Shown piece after piece: positions 1 to 9,354 of a stretch of 12,781 bases of DNA. The stretch spans positions 1-12,781 of the forward strand of contig WIDE01000295.1 in assembly GCA_015039315.1 (NCBI GenBank), written 5' to 3'. Both the position numbers and the translations under genes were made by a program. Below the pieces are notes generated by a model. That model saw nothing but the letters and a program-made list of their open reading frames with translations. It searched no databases and was not told the DNA's origin. Within the stretch, counting starts at the first letter, position 1; each line of letters begins with the position of its first letter. This stretch comes from Clavulina sp. PMI_390 (lineage: Eukaryota > Basidiomycota > Agaricomycetes > Cantharellales > Hydnaceae).

Positions 1-44
1 GAGGATATCTCCTCAGGTCCTTGTTGGGGATGTAGCCCCTAAAC

Positions 45-3000
45 TCAGATGTCGAAATCGAAATCCTCCTGCAACGCCTCACGAACTAGGCTGCCAGCAA
101 TCACGAAACCCTGTGTGGTATCACCTTCGTCATCATCTTCACCTTCGCCAGGCATATATTCCTCGTCGGCGATGGTCTGAGCACCGAGGGACTCGGGAGT
201 AGATCCACCTGCCGTCGCAGTGCCCGCGGAAGAGGATGGGTAAGATACTACCTCAGGGCGGAGCGTGGCTTTGGACTGATGAGGAGTCTTCTTCACTTTA
301 TCTGTTGCGTGTTTCAGGTTCCACTCTTCCTCAAGACGCGAGAAGGCATCAACAGATGCTCGATCAATAGATGTGATAGGCGGTCCTATGTATGCATTAT
401 TGCGCATAGCGAATGTTAATAGCAGCTTCCACCACGGGTCTACACGGAGTACATCGGCGTTGCCCACGACGATGAGCAGCTCTTTGGCTCGCGTGAGCGC
501 AACGTTGAAGCGCTTTGCCTCAAAGATAACGCCGCGATTCATGCGCTGGTCTTCTGCGAGGAAACGTGAGGATGAGCGAACAGTCGAGACAATCACGACG
601 CGGTTCTCTGCGCCTTGAAGGGATTCGACGTCACCAACGTCAACCGCCGCTAGACCCAGCGTACGAAGGGCTTGTCGAACTCTCCACACTTGTTCGCGGA
701 ATGGGCTGATCACGCTGATTTCGCTCGCAAGTAACTTTCCCCTCATCTCTGCAGGAAGGAAATACGGAGCAGTTGGTTCGGATTTGCCAAGAAGGCCAGT
801 AACAATGGAGATAATTTCGCCGATTTCTCCAGAGTTATAGTATGAGAGACGCTGATCCGTCCATTCCTCAGGGGTCGTTTTGCCAACGAAGAGAAATGGG
901 AAGTCCGAGGTGCGGAGGGCAGGCCATCCCCTCAGAGGTGAGTTCTGCACTTCTGGTGCGGCGTAGGCCACCAACGTGTCTTCGTAGAACTGGGATGTGA
1001 CAGTGCAGACCATCAGTATCAATAAAAATGGCTACTTTTCATGAATAAAGCACCTACCAGGGTCGATGGCAGCATCAAAATAGCCGGGTGTGATCGATAA
1101 TTCTTCGTCAGATTGCAAAACGGTGTGGAGATACCTTGCACAGGATGCCGCTCTTCCACTGTGCCGTTCTTACGTCGCTTATGCCCGATGACAGGTTGCT
1201 GCTTCGCAAGTCGTTGCATTCTCATGGCTTTTCTTGAGAAAGGGCTGTTCTTATATACGTCCCTCTCGAACAGGCGCTCTAGAAGTGAGACGTCCATGTC
1301 ATGGTTGCGGCAGTCGGCGCTCTCGATGCGAGGCCCCAGCTGCTTGGTGTCACCGCAGATCGTGACGTGGGGTAAGTCCGCTGCCGGGATAGGCTGTCCA
1401 GTGCGGTAGAACGTGGGCGCCGGCGCGACAACGCTGAGTGGGATGCAAAGCTCCATCTCGCTCGCCTGTGCCGCCTCGTCAATGAGGAGGAAGCCAAAGT
1501 GCTGGCGGGTTGGGAAAGGGGGAGGCGGTGTGTGCGCGTTCGAGTGAAGATGTGAGGTGAAGTGATCCTCTAGAATGGAAAGCGCCGCGTTAGTGCAGCG
1601 GGCGGAGAACAGGAGGGAGGCATCGACGCAAGATGTAACAATCACTGATTTCGAGAGCAGATCTCTATTGATATATGGAAGGTGAGTGGAATAATGTTGG
1701 AGTGGTTACACCAGCTTGCCAGCATGCTTACTTGATCGGCGGGAGGGCCCAGAGACCGTTCTCGTGATGACACCACGGTTGCAATCCAATCCGTACTTCG
1801 TTCATAGGACTTTGACCACATATATCAGGCACAGATAATGAATGCGAGAGTGCCTCTGCTCACCGACTGGGATCATTCAGCCTGAACAGAGCATGCGAGC
1901 CTAGTTTACGTGACAAACGTGTTGCTAGCGTGTCCGCGGAGGAATTGGAAGCTACGATGGGGGTTGGGCAAGAATAGGAGCCTGATGTTATACATTCTGT
2001 TACAAGGCATCATGCTAGAAAGAGACGTACCACCACAGACAAGGATGTGAGTCGTTGGATGGTGTTCCAAGATCTGGAAGATGGCTAGGGGCGAAGTCAA
2101 TATCAGTGATCATATCATCAAGTACAATAAGCGAACAGGTAAGGCTCACCTTCCACAATTGTCTTGGTCTTTCCAGTTCCTATGATTATGCAAATGTGAT
2201 CAGGTGTAGCACCGATCTGAATAAGGGGGTGTACTTACCTGGGGGACCAGAGATGAGATATGGAATCCCGTGCTTTCCATGAACAATTGATTTGACAGCA
2301 AGCTTCTCGTTGCAAAGAAAAATGAGGATGCAGAGGTGGATGCGGATATTAGTGATTAAACGGACCTTTTGCTCGTCATTGAGCTGGGAATCCATCCAAT
2401 CCATCGGAAGGTTCTTATCACTATCAGCGGTGATGCAATCGTCCGCCTGGGGGAATAGCCAGCTTCTTGGAAGAGTACGAATGCCCTGTCCGGTGTCCTT
2501 GCCCGAGTTCTTCTGCGCTCCTCCTGCCGCAGCTGCAGGGACCAAGTCAGATCCCGCAATATCCTTATGCATAAACTCCATCGCCAGGCGGCAAAGAGTA
2601 AACTGGCGGCTCTGCGGAACGAAATCGACATTGAAAATCCCGCTCTCCCACATCCCCGGCTGCTGCAGCGCATCACAGCGAATCGTGATAACGCCGCGGA
2701 TCCGCTGGATGGAGTGCACCCGCGCCTCGAACGCTATCCCCTGCATCGAGCTCGTCGCGGGGCGCAGCTGGCGTAGCCAGACGATATCGAAGATCGACAC
2801 GGGCGGGTAGTTCTCGCGGATGTGCGGGGCCTCGATCGAGTAGAGCGTCTCGTTCTCCGGAGCCGAGCGATTGTCCCGATTCTGGCTCGTCGTCCCGGAG
2901 GGCGAATCGGGGAGGAACGAGACTTTAATGGGAGTGAGAGGGACTGCCCAGAGACTCGAGTTGCGAAGCGCCATCAAACGCGCGTGATACTCGCTATCTT

Positions 3001-3517
3001 GGAGGAGGATGCTTCGAGTGACGTAGATGGCTGGCGTGAGGGCAGGCAGCACACGCGACTCCATCTGCGACCCGTTATAGCGTTGGAACTCGATCGGAGG
3101 GGCACCAGTGGCCCCTCGTGGGCCGTTAGGGACCGTGCTAGTGGATGGAGATGAGCGAGGAGGCAAGGATTGTAGAGTTGTCGCCCAGTGATTTGCACAA
3201 GCTTCCATATTGGCACGGTCCTGTGCGTCCAGCATCTGCAGAAGTGGGGTGGGATACAGAGTATTGGAATACGTGCGCGAAGATACAGGGGTGTAGGCAG
3301 GCAGTGAGATGATTTGTTCGTAGTTTGGCGGAATTCTTAACGTTCCACGCCCAGGGTGCCGGTGATCCAACCAAAACGACGTCAAGACTTCGTCAGTTAT
3401 CTTGATAGTGCAGCATGGGCGACCATCAACGAACAGCATGATCACTCACCTCTGCCATTGGGGTATATATGACGGAGCAAACCTGTCCAACGAAGTTGGG
3501 CTCGCCAGGGCGGCCAT
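45..3517 (-). CDS. Superfamily 1 RNA helicase, MOV10/SDE3/SAD-3-like
   Basis: This gene encodes a P-loop helicase of the Upf1-like SF1B group, closest in its C-terminal motifs to MOV10/SDE3, RNA helicases that act with Argonaute in RNA silencing; the fungal relative SAD-3 works in meiotic silencing. My exon model (high to low) is 3517-3450, 3335-2366, 2305-2239, 2179-2150, 2084-2031, 1951-1864, 1809-1732, 1664-1058, 989-45. It sums to 2907 nt, a whole number of codons (968 aa), normal for the family. Visible motifs: Q-like LNDEQK before motif I, GPPGTGKTKTIVE (about 365), motif Ia VCGASNSSADTLA, DEAA (about 514), GDTKQLGP (about 556), NYRSHP, SLQGAENRVVIVSTVRSS, and FNVALTRAKELLIVVGN. The C-terminus is acidic and ends FDFDI. 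The ATG at 3517 has a strong context (CCCACCATGGCC). The N-terminal 360 residues match no domain I know. The weakest points are the first intron, where an in-frame TGA must be removed, and the in-frame intron 2306-2365. Confidence 0.87.
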
Positions 3518-3543
3518 GGTGGGGAGAGGGAGAACCACGATGG

Positions 3544-3575
3544 GCCAATCAATCACTTGGTGACTCCTAAGTCAC
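3544..3575 (-). promoter_or_regulatory. Candidate upstream element: CCAAT box and palindrome
   Basis: Just upstream of the helicase start codon lies GGCCAATC (CCAAT at 3545-3549 on the plus strand) and, at 3560-3575, an inverted repeat GTGACT-CCTA-AGTCAC. Half sites TGACT/AGTCA resemble bZIP (AP-1/Gcn4-type) targets, and CCAAT is the HAP-complex site. The position, 27-59 bp before the ATG, fits a compact fungal promoter or 5' leader. Both motifs are short and could be chance; no TATA box was recognised. Confidence 0.25.
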
Positions 3576-4164
3576 TTAACAACGAGCCCCGCTAAAGTAA
3601 ATAACTGAGAAGAGATGAAATAAAGCTGTCAAAATAACCTAGGTTCGTTAGTAATCGTAAAAGGTCGAAGATCGTTGAGGATGGAGCGTCGTGGTCGTGC
3701 GGCTATGGTTGCGCGTCCGGCGGAAGGATCCGGGTCCTCCTTGGCTCTAGATAATATTCCTCGTCTCTTTTGTCACCAAATAGAGCGCTACATTTGCACT
3801 TTGTCGTACAGTAGAATAACTAAATATAGTGCAAGCCTAACTGCCAGTCTGTCAATTGCGGCTAGGTCGAGTCTTAATAGGAGGGAGACTAACACTCAGG
3901 GCCTAACACTGAGGAATGGGATCGGCGGTTTACCCTATTCACTATAACATCGAAGATAATATCGGACGCCACGCCACGAAAACGTGTCCGATTACTTCAC
4001 AGTAGGTGATTTACTGGATGGGCTGTCAATCTGGTACCCAAGGTGAAGTAAACTCATTTAGAGGGAAGTAACCGTTGGGCAGAGGATGGTGAAGTCCGTA
4101 TGCCTTTGGTAGGGATGTAAATCTGGACTTGGGGACTTACATGGCGAAGGGGTGCATGCATCGT

Positions 4165-4221
4165 GTTCTGTTCTGTTCTGTTCTGTTTGGTCTCAGCGTG
4201 TAACCGGATTACGATTTACGC
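4165..4221. repeat. 57-bp dispersed repeat with TTCTG tail, copy 1
   Basis: A run of TTCTG pentamers (GTTCTGTTCTGTTCTG...) passes into a unique block containing GTGTAACCGGATTACG and ATTTACGC. The whole 57 bp recurs at 12275-12331 in the same orientation with one difference (C at 4192, T at 12302). Flanks on both sides are unrelated, so this is a discrete dispersed unit, not a long duplication. A simple pentamer array at one end resembles the 3' tail of a SINE or non-LTR retroelement, in which case the element would run on the minus strand. I found no target-site duplication. Confidence 0.7.
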
Positions 4222-4691
4222 GCTGTATGATATGACGCGGTTTCTATCGGCCTCTATCGAGAGCGACCCCCTTTTCCCATGCTGCATCGTCTGAACGAGG
4301 TTGGAAGTTCCTGCCCAACGCCGCGCCTCTCACTCTTCCACTGGTAGGTCCACCGTCCCTATCGCGGGTGACGGAAAATTCTGTTAGGACTGGACCGGAT
4401 GGTACTGTTACTAAAGCAATCTGCTCTATGCCAGTGCGTTGGCGCCTGTTGTCCACCACCATAGCGGGTGCCGCGAGGTCACTGGGGCAGTTATAATTCC
4501 TGGCTCTCTGCATTGAATTTGAGACCGTTAAATGAGGGTCTGAGGGCAGATGTCTCAGAAAGTTATAGAGAGATCTGGTTGCAACAGTTGAGGCCCGTCT
4601 GTTCAGGGACTAAAAGTATACATATTGTTCCTGGAATACTCCACCTCCACGACTATTTATGGGGGCTTGACGGCGCGGTGACAGTGAAAAG

Positions 4692-4710
4692 CATCTCTAG
4701 TTTAGAGATG
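4692..4710 (-). repeat. Hairpin downstream of the kinase gene
   Basis: CATCTCTA at 4692-4699 and TAGAGATG at 4703-4710 form a perfect 8-bp stem with a 3-nt loop. It lies about 20-40 nt beyond the AATAAA hexamer of the minus-strand kinase gene, so it falls near the expected cleavage site or just past the transcript end. Whether it affects 3' processing cannot be judged from sequence alone. Confidence 0.4.
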
Positions 4711-4730
4711 AGATGCAGGCACAAAAGTCA

Positions 4731-4736
4731 TTTATT
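4731..4736 (-). terminator. Polyadenylation hexamer AATAAA for the kinase gene
   Basis: TTTATT on the plus strand reads AATAAA on the minus strand, 45-50 nt after the TGA/TAG-type stop that ends the kinase frame at 4781. The spacing and orientation fit a fungal poly(A) signal. The hexamer is common by chance in AT-rich DNA, so support is positional only. Confidence 0.45.
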
Positions 4737-4780
4737 ATCCAAGGAGACGGTACGAAGAGACCAAAGGACACATTCTTACA

Positions 4781-6185
4781 CTAGCTCTTGGCATCACCCA
4801 CCAACAACCTCACCCAAGACCGAGACCACATTTTGCCTTCCGCCGTATCTGCGCCTTTCTCGGTATGGATATGTGGTCGTGCCACAATATCCCTCGCTCG
4901 GAATAAGACCTCCAAGCGATCAGCAGCTTCATGACCTGATGGACGGTGATCTGGTTCGTGTGCCCACATCTGCTTGATCAGCTCCCACAACCCATCCTCC
5001 ACAAATGGTGTCAATATAACAGAGGAAACTGGTCGTTTCGGCCGCTTTTGATTCACTAGGGCATTAGCCGCCTCATAAGGGTGATGACCATAGAATGGGG
5101 ATTCTCGAGACCATGCAAACAGAAAGGTCAAGGCAAGCGAAAAGATATCGCTCTTTTGAGTGGTGCGGATATAATCTGACACTTTGTTTCTGCTAAGTTC
5201 TGGCGCCATGTATCGTAAGCTCCCTTCAGCCTCATTGACCAATCGAGTTCGAGTTCGAGAGACTTCATGTCGGATCCGGCTGAGCCCGAAATCACAAATG
5301 TACGCATGATCAGACTCATCAATGAGGATGTTCCCCTGAGCAATACCGGTGCGACCAGGCGATGATAATTCAGCGACTGTTTTGATCCCGTGATTCATTA
5401 GTAAGGCACTCACCGGATGCAGGTCGCCATGTATCACTGGCGGGGATAGCGAGTGTAGATACCTTACTCCACAGCTGATACCGAGCAACTGACCAGAAAA
5501 TTTTGTGCATGAATTCGTTATGTAAACCAACTTCTATGCACTGATTGAGCTCACTATCTTCTTGAAGCACCCCAATTCCAGTGCGTGCTTTGCACCATCT
5601 AGTACTTGGTAGAGGGAGCCCCGAGCAATTAAAGGCACGATAATTAACGGAGTTGGTTGGGCGGGTTCGTAATAGACCCCAAGAAATGGGAGAATATTGC
5701 AATGGTCCATTTGTGAGTGTGTGATCACCTCGCGATACACCAGCTAGACGAAGGCATGTGTGACCAGCAACACATGTTTAAGAGAAGATTGGGTAGTTAC
5801 CTTGAAAATATCCTTTTGTTGGCCACTCTCCCACTCCTGGGCCGTTATTTGTACCTTACGAACCACTATGTTTTGTCCCCCCATCTGGCCTTTATAAGCA
5901 TTGACCTCACCTCCTCGTCCCAGCACACGGTGCCCATTGAATGTGACGCCAGACACCATGAGTTGCTCGGGAATGGAGCACGAGAGCGAGCATGTGTCCT
6001 GCAGCAGGCGCAAAGTATCTCGGTATTCAGGAGAACTTAGTGGCTGCCTTTTCAAGTCCTGGTAAGTAACAAGCAGTTTTAACATGAAGCCCGTTACCAT
6101 CAGCATATTAAGTTCTACCCGCCTTGTAGATTTGGCCAAGGATGATTTTCACATCTTCCTGGGGCAGTTTCTCCAGACTTGACAT
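4781..6185 (-). CDS. Tyrosine-kinase-like protein kinase with intact core
   Basis: A kinase domain rebuilt from five exons: 6185-6123, 6058-5801, 5743-5555, 5488-5414, 5335-4781, giving 379 aa with all phases consistent. It should phosphorylate Ser/Thr or Tyr on unknown substrates, probably cytosolic, as no signal peptide or membrane helix is seen. Motifs: glycine loop LGRGGEVNAYKG (about 67-78), beta-3 IVVRKV (Arg88 where lysine is usual, Lys89 next to it), alpha-C region REVITHSQMDH with Glu112, catalytic HGDLHPGN (Asp192, Asn197), DFG (210-212), YMAPE (ending 241), SDIFSLALT, and a C-lobe RP. The HGD form instead of HRD and LPFLGVYYE are typical of expanded Agaricomycete TKL kinases. Residues 1-60 are a short helical lead with no known domain. 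The first intron (6059-6122) would need a GC donor (AAG|GCGGGT), weaker than the paralogue's GTAAGT. It sits 144 nt after the stop of the upstream paralogue, in the same frame and strand. Confidence 0.8.
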
Positions 6186-6329
6186 CGATGTATCAAGCCC
6201 AAATTTGTCTAGAATCTTCAGGGGTATAGCTATGTAAAATTTGGGGATTGGGGGAGTTGGAGGGAATATTGCATAGCGTAACATTGCGAAGGGATTGTAG
6301 ATGACACTCAAGACTAGTAGGGAAGGGCA

Positions 6330-7633
6330 TTAGAAGAACTTACCTTGCACTAATCTGAAAATTTCTGTGATGCGTCCCAATACAACCTCACTTGATGGGC
6401 GCTTAGCCGGGTTTTCGTCCCACATTTGCACAATGAGGCTCCATAGGGCCTCCTCGACTTCCTGTGGTAGAGCGACATAACCAGCAGAGTTAGGCGGCTT
6501 ACTTGGTCGTATTGAAGGTCTCTTGGCCAAGGAAGCGGCCATCATCCACTCGTGTCTAATTTCATCAAACGGCCTGTGACCAGTCCAAGTATGGTAGATG
6601 ACCATAGCAAGACCATATATATCGCTTTGATGGGTCGTAACCCAGCTGTCGAATGGGCCATTGATAAGTTCTGGAGCTTGAAAGCGATACCATCCTCCAT
6701 TTGGTATTTTATAGGGACTCTTTGTTCCGGTTACCTCACGGCAGATGCGACTGCGGGAAAAACCAATAATGTAGGGGTTTCCTTTCGGGTCAGTCATGAT
6801 ATCTTGCTGTAACTGTTGGTTATTTCTTGATCACTGCGCCCACGGTGAGCTACTCGTCATGCTTACCGAGCAAATACATCCATGGACCACAGGTATGCAG
6901 AAAGAATGGAGATAATGCACTGCTTCGGTAACGCCTGTCACCTAGATATTCGATCTGGACCTTAGACACCTTCGAGAGAGGGCCAAACACTTACAATTCT
7001 TAGAAACTGGTCTTTAGCAAGTGGTTTCTTAGCTTCTAGAATATCATGCAAAGTGTGCCCCTCGACAAAAGCCGAAACAATCGTTGGAAGTGAGGTGGGG
7101 GCTTCCTCATACACTCCCAAGAATCCAATAATGTTAGGATGATGTAGCTGAGACAAGATGATAGCTTCCGTGTGGGTTGACTGTGCCGAGCTCGATAAGC
7201 TGCAACAAAGAGGGTTCTGGAATCACGGAAGGCTCTTACTTCGACGATTTCCCTATAAAAAAGGGATCCATGGTCCACATCTTTCGATCCTGTGAGTGGT
7301 TCATAAACAGTAACCTCCTGGCCAGCCATCTCGCCGCGATAACGAGTGTAGCTGCCACCACGTTCAGATTTCTCCGATCGCATGATTCTGATATTGTACA
7401 GTTTCAATGAGGTCGGGAGAGAGCGGAACTGGTAACAAAAATCTTCCAGTAGCTGTATGGTCGTGGCGCGTTGAATAGGCTTGATCAAGGGACTTTGCAG
7501 GACCTGGTGCGAAGGTAATATGGATTTAGTGGAACGATAACCCTGGTTCTTTCCTACTTACACCGTAGATATGGTTCAGCAAATCGGTTTCCTCACTCTC
7601 CTTCAGAGTGGAAACATGTAAGTCCGCGTCCAT
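6330..7633 (-). CDS. Pseudokinase paralogue, catalytic residues lost
   Basis: This is a tandem duplicate of the neighbouring kinase. Exons 7633-7562, 7503-7240, 7180-6995, 6941-6867 and 6806-6330 give 357 aa. Their lengths (72, 264, 186, 75, 477) parallel the neighbour's (63, 258, 189, 75, 555), with introns at the same protein positions. The fold is kept: LHHPNIIGFLGVYEE, VHYLHS, FQAPE, SDIYGLAM, IVQMWDENPAKRPS. The active site is not. The glycine loop is replaced by SEKSERGGSYTRYRG, the beta-3 lysine position is Tyr91 (VTVYEP), the catalytic Asp is Cys196 (VHGCICS), the Asn is Asp201, and DFG reads GFS (214-216). Frame, splice sites and C-lobe are intact, so this is likelier an expressed pseudokinase (regulator or scaffold) than a dead gene. 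The start ATG has context AAGATGG. The stop TAA lies within a GTAAGT...CTACTAG stretch that could be a very short intron joining the frame to the next kinase. Confidence 0.8.
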
Positions 7634-7671
7634 CTTGTCTTTATCTGAGTTGGAAGTCCAAGGGTGAACCC

Positions 7672-8126
7672 CTAGGTTTCTGATATGGATTCATCAATCT
7701 CAAGGCAATTACGCCGCAATAAATTCTCAAAGTTTTCTGCAACGCACTTTAAGATCGTCGTGAATATTCTTCAGCGGCGACACCAGATGGGGGTCACGAA
7801 GCCAGTCACATGCATACCACGCACGGCTGTTGTCAGCTGAGCGGAAAATGAATTTTGCGAGTCTATGGCGTGTGCCTCAAGGAAAAAGCGTGGTCGAGTG
7901 CTGAATGGCACGCGTCTTCATTCCTCAATTGAATGGAGCACATGCGCGGCCAGCTCATAGCTTCAAATTATACTGGATCGTGCCCACACTAATCAGCGCG
8001 TCGGTCGCAAAGCAAATTAGTACTCTTTTGGCTAGGGAAGAGGCCCATCGATATGCAAGCAGGAGTAAGAACGGAAAATACTGACCTACCCCAATCTGAT
8101 TGACGCGGCATGCCGGATCCACTCAT
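7672..8126 (-). CDS. Candidate small spliced gene or gene relic, unknown function
   Basis: I do not recognise this gene. A phase-consistent model uses exons 8126-8090, 8031-7990, 7875-7798 and 7736-7672, with GT-AG introns of 58, 114 and 61 nt, giving 73 aa. It begins MSGSGMPRQSDW, includes AKRVLICFATDALI, FIFRSADNSRAWYACDWL and NFENLLRRNCLEIDESISE, and ends at TAG 7672-7674. The first intron (GTAGGT...CCCTAG) joins cleanly (G|CC), and the acceptor before 7875 has a good pyrimidine tract (CTTTTTCCTTGAG). Against this, frames around 7738-7797 and 7880-7970 also read like protein (for example SPLKNIHDDLKVR and ELAAHVLHSIEE) but are separated by TGA codons and shifts, so the locus may instead be a decayed, longer gene. 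It ends only 38 nt before the pseudokinase start codon. No membrane or signal segment is obvious. Confidence 0.35.
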
Positions 8127-8401
8127 GCCAAAATTAACGCTTGCTCTTCTACTTGACGAATGTCGTAGCCGAACTAGGGGTCCAGCGGTCGCGCCTCATG
8201 TGACCCCCCTCTTCATCGCCTAATGTGCACAAATCGCATCTACTGAGTTGCCGATGGGAATCGAACCTCTAATACAAATCATTGCAGGCAGGCCGCTTCT
8301 CGTCACTCTTCATGTTTCCAGTTTCCTTCTCCTACCGGTGACGTGGTTCATAGTTTTCTGTGTACCTTAGTTAGCTTCGCTTTCGGAGTCAGCCGAATTC
8401 A

Positions 8402-8464
8402 TCAGGTTATATTACCCAAACTCGGGGCAGAATTTTTCCTAATGCGGATGATGAAGCCCCGAAC
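8402..8464 (+). repeat. Diverged direct repeat, copy 1
   Basis: This 63-bp block aligns without gaps to 9355-9417. I count 48 identical positions of 63, about three quarters, sharing TCAGGTTATAT at the start and GATGAAGCCC and GAAC near the end. Most differences are transitions. Similarity fades afterwards, although GTTCGAGC/ACTCGAAC-like text follows both. The pair may be the surviving parts of two old copies of one transposable element. Confidence 0.5.
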
Positions 8465-8670
8465 TGTAAGGGATGGTAACTCGAACTATGCAAGGCCATC
8501 GTCGAACAACCTTCAATTCCCAGTAGTGTAGTCTTTTTCCGTTCATTTTCCGTCCAATTTCGATCCGAACGAACGCGCCGTTCGCCATTCGGCCGAAGGT
8601 CGTTCAAACATTAAATTCACGAGGCCATCCCAGGCTTGTGTATATCGTCGAACGACCCCCTAGCCTCATG

Positions 8671-8812
8671 TTAGTATATATAGTAGAGTACTTAGGATAG
8701 TCAACAAATCGAACAGTCTTTACCCCGTGAACCCCGTCTGATTTCTCGTCTAATTTCTCGCTCACTCTCTTTCTCGCTCTCTTTCTCTTTTTGTTCCTCT
8801 CTCGCTCGCTCC
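8671..8812 (+). promoter_or_regulatory. TATA box plus pyrimidine-rich leader, LTR-like module
   Basis: TTAGTATATATAGTAG near 8671 gives a strong TATA box. About 65-140 bp further on, the plus strand becomes almost pure C and T (TTTCTCGCTCTCTTTCTC and similar, 8738-8812), a layout typical of fungal promoters with a CT-rich initiation region and also of LTR U3-R-U5 parts. No gene follows on the plus strand. Matching LTR ends, a primer-binding site and a second LTR were not found, so a solo LTR or orphan promoter is an inference. Confidence 0.3.
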
Positions 8813-8834
8813 AACCGATCCTCCTAGATCGGTT
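8813..8834. repeat. Perfect 8-bp stem hairpin
   Basis: AACCGATC (8813-8820), a 6-nt loop, and GATCGGTT (8827-8834) form a perfect hairpin directly after the pyrimidine-rich tract. In an LTR-like reading it would sit in the transcribed leader. It has no T-run for intrinsic termination, and none would be expected in a fungus. Confidence 0.45.
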
Positions 8835-9354
8835 ATCTCGGCGCGCTAGAAGCTCGCTCTCGGTTGATCACTTGATTGACCATAAGATTGACACTCTGTC
8901 GATCCGCCGCGCCTGTCAACACGGCCCAGGGATCCCGCACGACCGCCTCGGTCGTCTTAGGTACGCTTCGTATCTCCGTCAACTTGCTCGATCGAATATT
9001 CGATCTCGTATCACTACCGCGCTGCACCGCGTGGCTACCGCGTGTTCCGCCACACGCTCGGATCTACTAATCGATTACATTCCTTTTCCGCTCGAGGCGT
9101 TTCTACTCTAGGGGATTATTTACACGACCTCTTACACGAACCTATGTACGAGCACAGCCTCGCAATCAATAGAAAAATGGAGCGATTATCGAACACTCCA
9201 CTCGCTCATGGAGCGATCGTTGGCTAGGCACTGCCACCTGAGGGTGCTCGATCTCCACCGCCAGACAGACAATCAGTACGGTGCTGCAGATTATTCAAAC
9301 AATCCATTAGTTTATTGTAAAGTAGTTCAGTGAATTCACAATGTTGCAAAAGTG

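Larger units (their letters stand above)
3518..4780. other. Intergenic stretch without a supported gene
   Basis: No reading frame here looks like protein. The short open frames have biased, low-information translations and no splice-linked continuation. The stretch holds the upstream side of the helicase gene, an imperfect hairpin ATCGGAC...GTCCGAT at 3961-3992, one copy of the 57-bp TTCTG-tailed repeat at 4165-4221, and the 3' signals of the downstream kinase gene near 4692-4736. Both flanking genes are on the minus strand, so this is upstream of the helicase and downstream of the kinase. Confidence 0.6.

Noticed and set aside
2292..3154. Several plus-strand frames of 69-172 codons
   Set aside because: They are antisense shadows of the GC-rich second exon of the helicase.
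3675..3947. 90-codon plus-strand open frame
   Set aside because: Low-complexity, Arg- and Ser-rich translation without motif or splice support; likely chance.
4468..4977. 169-codon plus-strand open frame
   Set aside because: Its second half is antisense to the kinase C-terminus and its first half covers the 3' hairpin and poly(A) region.
8220..8340. A tRNA gene on the minus strand
   Set aside because: The T-loop text is present, but the T-stem does not pair, and no A-box, anticodon arm or acceptor partner could be found.
8791..9111. 106-codon plus-strand open frame in the CT-rich region
   Set aside because: Arg/Ser/Leu-rich translation that overlaps other equally long frames on both strands; no motif.
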